In this document: piece after piece, positions 1-5,667 of the stretch | Position numbering within the stretch: the stretch's first letter is position 1 | How the letters are laid out: each line of letters begins with the position of its first letter | Assembly (NCBI GenBank): GCA_003671065.1 | Contig: QWPU01000150.1 | Location: forward strand, 1 to 7,544 | DNA from: Planctomycetota bacterium | GTDB lineage: Bacteria > Planctomycetota > Phycisphaerae > Phycisphaerales > SM1A02 | DNA length: 7,544 nucleotides | Direction of reading: 5' to 3' | The notes under the pieces: model-generated | Databases searched by the model: none | What the model was told of the DNA's origin: nothing | The model's input: the letters and a program-made list of their open reading frames with translations, nothing else | Position numbers and translations under genes: made by a program

Positions 1-1999
1 ACGCGTCGAGTGGCATTTCGCCTAGGTTGGCCTCGGTGCCTCGTGCGCGCACGCTTACGACTCGACTTTCTGCGTCGCGCGGACCGACCACTGCCATGTA
101 CGGGATCTTCATTTCCGCCGCGATCTTGACCTTTGCTTGCACGCGTTCGTTCGAATGATCGACACTCGCTCGCACGCCCTTCGCTTTCAGCGCGGTGACG
201 ACTTCGTTCGCGTAGTCCGCGCTCTTCTCGCTAATCGGCAACACGCGCACTTGCTCGGGGCTGAGCCAGCAGGGGAATGCGCCTGCGAAATGCTCGATGA
301 GCACGCCGACGAAACGCTCCATCGAACCAAACGGCGCGCGATGGATCATCACTGGGCGATGCGGCTTGTTGTCTGCACCTGTGTAACTGAGATCGAAGCG
401 CACGGGCAAGTTGTAATCAACCTGCACGGTGCCGAGTTGCCACGAGCGACCAATCACATCCTTCACGACGAAGTCAATCTTCGGGCCGTAGAACGCCGCT
501 TCACCAGGCTCTTCGGAATAGGGCACGCCAAGCGTCGCGGCCGCATCACGACACGCCGCTTCGGCCTTGTCCCAATTGGCAGGTTCGCCGACATATTTTG
601 CGCTATCAGGATCGCGCAAACCAACGCGGACGCGGTAGTCGTTCATGCCCAGCGTGCCGAAGATCAACTTCACGATCGACAGGCAACCAAGGACTTCTTC
701 GGCGATTTGGTCTTCTCGCACGAAGAGATGCGCATCGTCTTGGGTGAAACCGCGCACGCGGGTCATTCCGCCAATTTCGCCTGATTGCTCCCAACGATAG
801 ACAGTACCGAACTCGGCAAGGCGCACGGGCAAGTCGCGGTAGCTCCGCGGTTCACTCGCGAAGATGCGAATGTGGTGCGGGCAATTCATCGGCTTGAGCA
901 TGTAGCCGTCGATCTCGCCAGTTGCCATGCGATTCGACAACTCGCCACATGTGCAACCTTCGCTAGCGAGCTTCGCCATCTCGTCGTGTTCGATGATTGG
1001 CGGATACTGACTCTCGCGGTAATACGGGAAGTGGCCGCTGGTTCGATAGAGTTCGAGCTTGCCGATGTGCGGGGTAAACACCTGGAAATAGCCTTGTCGG
1101 CGCAGTTCGGTGCCGATGAAGTTCTGCAACTCATTGCGCACGATGCCGCCGTTGGGCGTCCAGAGCACGAGGCCGGGACCGACCATCTCGTCGATGTGGA
1201 AGAGGCGTAGCTGCTTGCCGAGCACGCGGTGATCGCGCTTTTTCGCTTCATCTTGCTGCTTGCTGAAGTGCTCGAGTTCTTCCTTGGTTGCAAACGCAGT
1301 GCCGTAGACGCGCGTGAGTCGATCGCTCTTCTCGTCGCCCTTCCAATAGCTTGAGGCCAGCGAAAGTACTTTGAACGCGCCGATTTTCCCTGTGCTTGGC
1401 ACATGCGGACCACGGCACAAATCTTCCCAGTGCTTGCCAGGTTCACCAGTCGCGTACCACGAGAGTTCGGTTGAACCAGCGGCGGCGGCGCGTTGGGCGT
1501 TGTCGAGTTTGTACTTCGATCCTTCGCTCGTCAGCTTCGCCATGCCTTCAGTGAGCGGCAGGTTGTAGCGCGTAAACGCACGGTTTTCCGCGATGATTGC
1601 CGCCATTTCCGCTTCGACCCTCGCGAAGTCATCGGTGCTCATCACGGCGCCTTCAGGAAACGCCATGTCGTAATAGAAGTTGGTTTCGAGCGGCGGGCCG
1701 TAGACAAGTTGCACGCCAGGAAAGAGGCGCGTGATCGCTTCGGCCATCACATGCGCGCACGAATGTCGCAGTAAATAGAGCGAATCTGCACTCACGGTGC
1801 CGTCGCGATTCTTCGGCGTGACCAGTGCAACCTTCGCGTCTTTGGTAATGCGATACGAAAGGTCGACGAGTTCGCCGTCAACTTTCGCGCCTAGTGCAGC
1901 CTTGGCAAGACCTGCACCAATCGACGCGGCGACTTCGCCTGCAGTTGGAGCAGAGGTGAATTCTTTGACAGTTCCGTCGGGTAGAGTGATGCGCACCAT
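1..1999 (-). CDS. thrS: Threonyl-tRNA synthetase, C-terminal end cut by window edge
   Basis: Class II aminoacyl-tRNA synthetase that charges tRNA-Thr in the cytoplasm and hydrolyses mischarged Ser-tRNA-Thr. The reading frame is open for 666 codons from ATG at 1999 to the left edge. An N-terminal TGS domain (about 1-62, MVRITLPDGT) is followed by the editing domain with its expected site: H79 and H83 in RHSCAH, C195 and H199 in DLCRGPH. The catalytic core has the motif 2 region KPMNCPHH (369-376) and RVRGFTQDDAH (414-424), and motif 3 IHRAPFGSMERF (552-563). The zinc ligands appear to be C373, H424 and H553. The anticodon-binding domain (about 580-666) reaches NLGEMPLDA, so roughly 25 residues are missing. 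Compared with E. coli ThrRS (642 aa) there is an insertion of about 25 residues at 333-368, containing a CxC. It is divergent from the beta-helix gene, 32 bp away. Its leader looks too short for a T-box or a tRNA-like operator. Identification is certain. Confidence 0.97.
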   Translation of the reverse strand, partial: MVRITLPDGTVKEFTSAPTAGEVAASIGAGLAKAALGAKVDGELVDLSYRITKDAKVALVTPKNRDGTVSADSLYLLRHSCAHVMAEAITRLFPGVQLVYGPPLETNFYYDMAFPEGAVMSTDDFARVEAEMAAIIAENRAFTRYNLPLTEGMAKLTSEGSKYKLDNAQRAAAAGSTELSWYATGEPGKHWEDLCRGPHVPSTGKIGAFKVLSLASSYWKGDEKSDRLTRVYGTAFATKEELEHFSKQQDEAKKRDHRVLGKQLRLFHIDEMVGPGLVLWTPNGGIVRNELQNFIGTELRRQGYFQVFTPHIGKLELYRTSGHFPYYRESQYPPIIEHDEMAKLASEGCTCGELSNRMATGEIDGYMLKPMNCPHHIRIFASEPRSYRDLPVRLAEFGTVYRWEQSGEIGGMTRVRGFTQDDAHLFVREDQIAEEVLGCLSIVKLIFGTLGMNDYRVRVGLRDPDSAKYVGEPANWDKAEAACRDAAATLGVPYSEEPGEAAFYGPKIDFVVKDVIGRSWQLGTVQVDYNLPVRFDLSYTGADNKPHRPVMIHRAPFGSMERFVGVLIEHFAGAFPCWLSPEQVRVLPISEKSADYANEVVTALKAKGVRASVDHSNERVQAKVKIAAEMKIPYMAVVGPRDAESRVVSVRARGTEANLGEMPLDA

Positions 2000-2009
2000 A
2001 AGGGCGGAG

Positions 2010-2015
2010 AGTGTA
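2010..2015 (-). promoter_or_regulatory. Candidate -10 element of thrS
   Basis: Read on the minus strand this is TACACT followed by C, 10 nt upstream of the thrS ATG. It matches TATAAT at 4 of 6 positions. A standard +1 would leave a leader of about 4 nt. The best -35 is TTGAGC at a 20-bp spacing, which is poor. The same TACACTC occurs at nearly the same distance before frr, and this is the main reason to take it seriously. Confidence 0.35.
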
Positions 2016-2021
2016 ACTTCA

Positions 2022-2027
2022 TACAGT
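2022..2027 (+). promoter_or_regulatory. Candidate -10 element of the beta-helix/nrdR unit
   Basis: TACAGT (4 of 6 matches to TATAAT) lies 4 nt before the GTG at 2032 and 31 nt before the in-frame ATG at 2059. No recognisable -35 sits at 16-18 bp. It is 6 bp from the oppositely oriented thrS -10 candidate, so the two promoters would face away from each other in a 32-bp gap. Confidence 0.25.
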
Positions 2028-2031
2028 CAGA

Positions 2032-3642
2032 GTGCGCTCAAGGCGGTACGCTTGCCTCATGCTGATTCCGCTTGTTTGTGCAGTGCTTGCGATCGTGCCC
2101 GCGCCCATGCGGTTGCCACCCACAATCGTGGTTGACCGCGACAACATTCAGGTGACCGAAAGTTGCGTACTCGTGTGCGCAACAGCAATTGCTGATCGCG
2201 ACGGTAACGGTGTCGTGCACATCGTCGGTGAGGGAATCACTGTGGATCTTGGCGGCTGCACGCTTGATTCAGGCATCGATCGAACACATCCAGAGTTGTG
2301 CGTTGGCATCGGCATCACTGTGAAGGCCAAGGGTGTCACGCTCACCAACGGGGCGGTGCGAGGCTTCAAATGCGCGATTCGCGCGGAATCCTGCGACAAC
2401 TCCGTCTTTGCGAAACTCGATCTCAGCGACAACTACGCAGCGCTCTTGAAGTCGACGAAAGAGAAGGAAGACGAGAGCGACTGGCTGTATCCGCATGACA
2501 ACGATGAGGGCCAGCAAGTGGACGCTCATGGCGCGGGTCTGTCGGTGTCTCTTGCGAAAAACGTGGTGATTCACGATGTTCGCGCACGCCGCACGCAAAA
2601 CGGCATCGTGTTGCGTTGCGTCGATGACTCGAAGATCTACGACAACGATTGCTCGTTCTTGAGCGGTTGGGGTCTTGCGTTGTGGCGCTGCTCGCGCAAC
2701 ACGATCTGTCGCAACTCATTTGATTTCTGCATTCGCGGCTACTCGCATGGCGTGTACAACCGAGGCCAGGATTCCGCAGGAATCTTGATGTTTGAGCAGT
2801 GCTGCGACAACACGGTGGCGCTCAATAGTTGCACGCATTGCGGTGATGGAATCTTCGGATTCGCGGGCAAAGAAGCGCTTGGCGAGAAACCGCGCCCGCC
2901 CGCGACCATCGCGACGCAAGATCCGCTCGAGTGGTATCGCGGCCGCGGTTGTTGCAACAATCTCTTCGCGCTTAATGATTTGTCGTACGCGGCCGCGCAT
3001 GGTCTTGAGATGACCTTCTCGTTTGGCAATCGCATTCTTGCGAATCGCTTTGTCGAGAACGGCATCAACGGCGTGTGGGCGGGATATTCGCGTGACACAA
3101 CAGTCGTTGGTAATGATTTCAACGGCAATGTTTCAGGCGGTTTCGCAGGCGAACACACGCAGCGATCACTCATCGCGCGCAACCAATTCAGCGGTGAAAA
3201 GGCGGGTGTGCTGCTGTGGGATGATTCGGATCCTGCGTTGATCAAGCTCGCGTGGACGACAGCAAACGGCAGCGCGTGCGTGGACAACTCGATCGTCATG
3301 AATACATTCACGAAGGAGAGCGTTGGCGTCGGACTGCGTGAAACGCTGCGAACTGTGCTCAGCGCGAACATCTTCGATGCTTGCGCGAGCACCGTCGATG
3401 AAACTGAATGCGTTGAGAGCGCTCGCGTTGCGGCAGTCCCTGAAACAACGCTTGCGAGTTTGAATACTGCGCTGGCCGATCTCTCCGCGAAACTCGACAC
3501 GCTTCCTGGAAGCCGAGCTGCGTGTGGCGCGCGCGAATCACTGCGCGGACGCGCCAATATCATCATGGACACCTACGGCCCACGCGAACCCGTGATCATC
3601 GCGCCGACCCCGCCAGCACCAACCGTGAAGACGACGCCATGA
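2032..3642 (+). CDS. Secreted right-handed parallel beta-helix (PbH1/NosD-like) repeat protein
   Basis: Predicted exported protein of 536 aa. From the GTG start there is a signal peptide: basic MRSRR, a hydrophobic stretch at about 8-22 and a possible cut after VPA (24). The ATG at 2059 would give M10 but remove the basic n-region, so GTG is preferred; neither start has a good Shine-Dalgarno. Residues about 95-450 form beta-helix coils. An Asn recurs at 205, 228, 265, 315, 338, 361, 384, 424 and 446, mostly 23 residues apart, in motifs such as DNDCSF, RNSFDF, ANRFVE, GNDFNG and RNQFSG. Longer loops interrupt at about 240-255, 280-306 and 398-415. The protein has 23 Cys, including CC pairs at 257-258 and 307-308. 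A short helical segment (472-490) and a Pro-rich tail end it. The fold is common to carbohydrate-active enzymes and NosD-like proteins, but no catalytic motif is recognised, so substrate and function are unknown. It overlaps nrdR by 4 nt. Confidence 0.85.
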   Translation: MRSRRYACLMLIPLVCAVLAIVPAPMRLPPTIVVDRDNIQVTESCVLVCATAIADRDGNGVVHIVGEGITVDLGGCTLDSGIDRTHPELCVGIGITVKAKGVTLTNGAVRGFKCAIRAESCDNSVFAKLDLSDNYAALLKSTKEKEDESDWLYPHDNDEGQQVDAHGAGLSVSLAKNVVIHDVRARRTQNGIVLRCVDDSKIYDNDCSFLSGWGLALWRCSRNTICRNSFDFCIRGYSHGVYNRGQDSAGILMFEQCCDNTVALNSCTHCGDGIFGFAGKEALGEKPRPPATIATQDPLEWYRGRGCCNNLFALNDLSYAAAHGLEMTFSFGNRILANRFVENGINGVWAGYSRDTTVVGNDFNGNVSGGFAGEHTQRSLIARNQFSGEKAGVLLWDDSDPALIKLAWTTANGSACVDNSIVMNTFTKESVGVGLRETLRTVLSANIFDACASTVDETECVESARVAAVPETTLASLNTALADLSAKLDTLPGSRAACGARESLRGRANIIMDTYGPREPVIIAPTPPAPTVKTTP

Positions 3643-4136
3643 TTTGCCCCTTCTGCAAGAACGACAACGACAGCGTGATCGACTCGCGCGAAGCCGACAG
3701 TGGTGCGGCGGTGCGTCGTCGTCGCGAATGCAACGGTTGCAAGCGTCGCTTCACAACCTATGAGCGTTTCGAACGCGCCGACAAACTCACGGTGGTCAAA
3801 CGCGATGGCACACGCGTGCCGTTCAACAGCGACAATATCATGCGCGGCATTCTCGCTGCCTGCGGAAAGCGTCCTATTTCGGCTGAGATAAAGGCCGAAT
3901 TGGTGCGCGCCCTCGAGGACGAACTCAATCGCGAGTTCGAAGGCGAAGTCACATCAGTGGTGATCGGTCGTCGTGTCGCGCAACGCTTGCGCGCGCTTGA
4001 TGACATCGCGTATATCCGCTTCGTCAGCGAGCACGAAGACTTCACCTCGATTGACGAGATCGCCGCAGAAGTGCGCATCGTGCAAGAGGCGCCGAAGGAT
4101 GTTCCTGCGCAGTCGAAGATGTTCGACGATCCGTAA
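3639..4136 (+). CDS. nrdR: Transcriptional repressor NrdR
   Basis: Cytoplasmic DNA-binding repressor of ribonucleotide reductase genes that senses ATP/dATP. At 165 aa it has normal length for the family (about 150-165). A zinc ribbon sits at the N-terminus, with C3 and C6 in MICPFC and C31 and C34 in ECNGC. The family signature VIDSRE follows the first knuckle and RRRRE (26-30) precedes the second. The ATP-cone domain (about 49-139) starts with TVVKRDGTRVPFNSDNI and includes RGILAACGKRP. A longer in-frame start at 3522 exists, but the ATG at 3639 gives exactly the conserved N-terminus. The start overlaps the beta-helix gene stop as ATGA, implying translational coupling; there is no strong Shine-Dalgarno of its own. 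The usual neighbours (nrd, ribD, nusB) are absent here. The segment after YIRF reads VSEHEDF rather than the common ASVYRSF, a mild divergence. It converges on frr. Confidence 0.96.
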   Translation: MICPFCKNDNDSVIDSREADSGAAVRRRRECNGCKRRFTTYERFERADKLTVVKRDGTRVPFNSDNIMRGILAACGKRPISAEIKAELVRALEDELNREFEGEVTSVVIGRRVAQRLRALDDIAYIRFVSEHEDFTSIDEIAAEVRIVQEAPKDVPAQSKMFDDP

Positions 4137-4154
4137 CGGCGCTCACGGCGCGCG

Positions 4155-4721
4155 TCAGATGTCTTCGATCTCAGCGCACTTCTTCGTCGCAAGCACATCA
4201 AGCGCCTCGGAATACTTCTTCGTGAGCTTGTCGATGTCGTCCTTCGCGCTCTTGGCATTGTCCTCAGAAATCGGATGCTTCTTGTCGAGCACGAGCGCGT
4301 CGATGTGCTTGTTGCCGTCGCGACGCTCATTGCGCACCGCAACCTTTGACTCTTCGCCGAGCTTCTTCACTTGCGTGACGAGTTGCTTGCGTCGATCGGA
4401 ACTTGGCGTCGGCACATTGATACGAATGATCGCGCCTTCAGTCATGGGATTGAGCCCAAGGCCCGCAGACTCGATCGCTTTCACGATGTCGCCTTTCGAG
4501 CTCGGATCAAACGGTTTCACCACCAACTGCGTGGCCTCACTCACCATGATCGCCGCGAGTTCGCGCAGGTCGGTGTGCGAGCCGTAATAGTCCACCTTGA
4601 TGTACTCAAGGAGCGCCGTGTTCGCGCGACCAGTTCGGATGCCGCGAAGTTCGCGCGCGAGATAGTCGGTCGAACGCTGCATGCGCTCTTCGGTTTCAAG
4701 GATGATTGTGTCGAGGTCCAT
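4155..4721 (-). CDS. frr: Ribosome recycling factor
   Basis: RRF, with EF-G, splits post-termination ribosomes so that they can start again. The 188 aa are the typical length (185 in E. coli). The N-terminal helix carries LARELRGIRTGRANTALLE (22-40), the conserved RTGRA signature, followed by IKVDYYG. The central beta domain includes ELAAIMVSEATQLVVKPFD. The later SAGLGLNPMTEGAIIRINVP segment and the basic RRKQLVTQVKKLGEESKVAVRN helix complete the family pattern. The start is ATG at 4721. A TACACT -10 candidate lies 11 nt upstream and no Shine-Dalgarno is visible. In most bacteria frr follows pyrH on the same strand, often after tsf; here the two are head-to-head. The stop is 18 bp from the converging nrdR stop. 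Confidence 0.97.
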   Translation of the reverse strand: MDLDTIILETEERMQRSTDYLARELRGIRTGRANTALLEYIKVDYYGSHTDLRELAAIMVSEATQLVVKPFDPSSKGDIVKAIESAGLGLNPMTEGAIIRINVPTPSSDRRKQLVTQVKKLGEESKVAVRNERRDGNKHIDALVLDKKHPISEDNAKSAKDDIDKLTKKYSEALDVLATKKCAEIEDI

Positions 4722-4732
4722 AGTGAGTTTCG

Positions 4733-4738
4733 AGTGTA
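4733..4738 (-). promoter_or_regulatory. Candidate -10 element of frr
   Basis: On the minus strand this reads TACACT followed by C, 11 nt before the frr ATG. A standard +1 gives a leader of about 5 nt. No good -35 is visible at 16-18 bp. It matches the thrS -10 candidate in sequence and, within one base, in spacing to the start codon. Confidence 0.35.
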
Positions 4739-4792
4739 GCGAAGCTCTTTCACCGCTGCCGATGCGTGCAATTCATCGACGAATGAAGCCGC

Positions 4793-4821
4793 TTGACCAA
4801 TGGCGCTCGCGTTGCTGCAAT
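4793..4821 (+). promoter_or_regulatory. Sigma-70-type promoter of pyrH, predicted leaderless
   Basis: TTGACC at 4793-4798 (5 of 6 matches to TTGACA) is followed, after exactly 17 bp, by TGCAAT at 4816-4821 (4 of 6 matches to TATAAT). The normal +1 position, 7 nt after the hexamer, is 4828, the A of the pyrH ATG. This is the best promoter match I found in the window. It would lie inside the coding region if one of the upstream in-frame ATGs (4762, 4783) were used. Confidence 0.5.
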
Positions 4822-4827
4822 GCGTCG

Positions 4828-5553
4828 ATGCCCGCCTCCAAGGTTCCTCAGCGTCTCGTTCTTAAGATCAGTGGTGAAAGTCTTGCGCCTGCGGGCCAGC
4901 TTGGCATCGATACCCAAGAATTGCAGATGATCGCGGGCGAGATTGCATCGGCCTGCGAACTCGGCGGACAGATCGCGGTGGTCGTGGGCGGCGGAAACAT
5001 TATTCGCGGCGCACGGTTGGCGAAAGACGGCGTGGTGCATCAATCCACTGCGGATTACATGGGCATGTTGGGCACGGTCATCAATGGTCTCGCGCTCAAA
5101 GAAGCGCTGGAGAACATTGGTCGGCCTGCGCGCGTGATGAGCGCGATTAGTGTTCCCGCCGTCGCGGAGTCGTTCATTCGTGGCCGCGCAGTGCGCCACC
5201 TCGAGAAGGGGCGCGTCATCATTCTCGTTGCGGGCACGGGCAATCCGTTCTTCACCACAGATACCTGCGCAAGCCTTCGCGCGATCGAACTCAACGCGAG
5301 TGTCTTGCTGAAGGCAACAAAGGTTGATGGAATTTACACAGCCGATCCCAAGAAAGATCCGACCGCGACGCGCTTTGATCGTCTGACCTTCGCCGAAGCG
5401 ATCGAACGCCAAATCGGTGTGATGGATCTCACGGCGCTCACGATGTGCATGGAGCATTCGCTTCCTGTCTGCGTGTTTGATTACAAGACCGCGGGCAACA
5501 TTCGGCGCGTCGTCGCGGGCGAGCGCATCGGCACGGTGGTGACGAAGTCGTGA
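4828..5553 (+). CDS. pyrH: UMP kinase
   Basis: Amino-acid-kinase-fold enzyme that phosphorylates UMP to UDP with ATP, an essential step of pyrimidine nucleotide synthesis; normally a cytoplasmic hexamer. At 241 aa from ATG 4828 it equals the E. coli length. Visible motifs are LKISGES (12-18), VVVGGGNIIRG (51-61), the UMP-binding region ADYMGMLGTVINGLA (75-89), VAGTGNPFFTTDT (134-146), LLKATKVDGIYTADPKKDP (160-178) and VMDLTA (198-203). In-frame ATGs at 4762 and 4783 would add 22 or 15 non-conserved residues. I prefer 4828 because of family length and because a promoter match places +1 there. No Shine-Dalgarno is present at any candidate. It is divergent from frr across 106 bp, the reverse of the usual tandem pyrH-frr order. 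Confidence 0.96.
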   Translation: MPASKVPQRLVLKISGESLAPAGQLGIDTQELQMIAGEIASACELGGQIAVVVGGGNIIRGARLAKDGVVHQSTADYMGMLGTVINGLALKEALENIGRPARVMSAISVPAVAESFIRGRAVRHLEKGRVIILVAGTGNPFFTTDTCASLRAIELNASVLLKATKVDGIYTADPKKDPTATRFDRLTFAEAIERQIGVMDLTALTMCMEHSLPVCVFDYKTAGNIRRVVAGERIGTVVTKS

Positions 5554-5573
5554 GTGGCGCGCGAGCGGCTCAC
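5550..5573 (+). other. Possible hairpin over the pyrH stop codon
   Basis: GTGAG at 5550-5554 pairs with CTCAC at 5569-5573. Inside, CGC (5558-5560) pairs with GCG (5565-5567) around a GCGA loop of GNRA type. A small internal loop separates the two stems. No T-run follows, so it is not a standard intrinsic terminator. The short stems could be chance in GC-rich DNA. Confidence 0.2.
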
Positions 5574-5609
5574 ACTCGAGACGCTAGGGTCGTCACACAC
5601 CTTCACGAG

Positions 5610-5638
5610 TTCGCGAAGAAAGCAGAATTCCCTACAAT
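5610..5638 (+). promoter_or_regulatory. Candidate promoter for the VWA gene
   Basis: TACAAT at 5633-5638 matches TATAAT at 5 of 6 positions and lies in an AT-richer patch between pyrH and the VWA gene. The hexamer 17 bp upstream is TTCGCG, a poor -35. The predicted +1 near 5645 leaves about 23 nt before the GTG at 5668. This is consistent with that start and would exclude the GTG at 5554 for transcripts from this promoter. Confidence 0.35.
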
Positions 5639-5667
5639 CGCTTACCTTCCTTTGCGTACATCATCTC

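Noticed and set aside
137..784. Long open frame antisense to thrS (215 codons)
   Set aside because: The minus strand here encodes the conserved ThrRS core. The antisense product is rich in His, Arg and Ala with no recognisable domain, as expected of a shadow frame in GC-rich DNA.
1965..1970. Perfect TTGACA consensus -35 on the plus strand just before the beta-helix gene
   Set aside because: It lies within thrS and has no usable -10 at 15-19 bp; the best candidate -10 for the beta-helix gene (2022-2027) is over 50 bp away.
2392..3372. Tandem DNA repeat of about 69 bp
   Set aside because: The 23-residue period is visible only in the protein; the DNA of successive coils is not similar enough to be a tandem repeat.
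2739..3572. Long minus-strand open frame (277 codons) antisense to the beta-helix gene
   Set aside because: The plus strand has a signal peptide and a regular 23-residue repeat; the antisense product is Ser/Ala-rich low-complexity sequence without motifs.
4137..4154. Possible bidirectional terminator between nrdR and frr
   Set aside because: Only a 4-bp GCGC/GCGC stem can form around a 5-nt loop, with no T-run on either strand. I see no terminator in the 18-bp gap.
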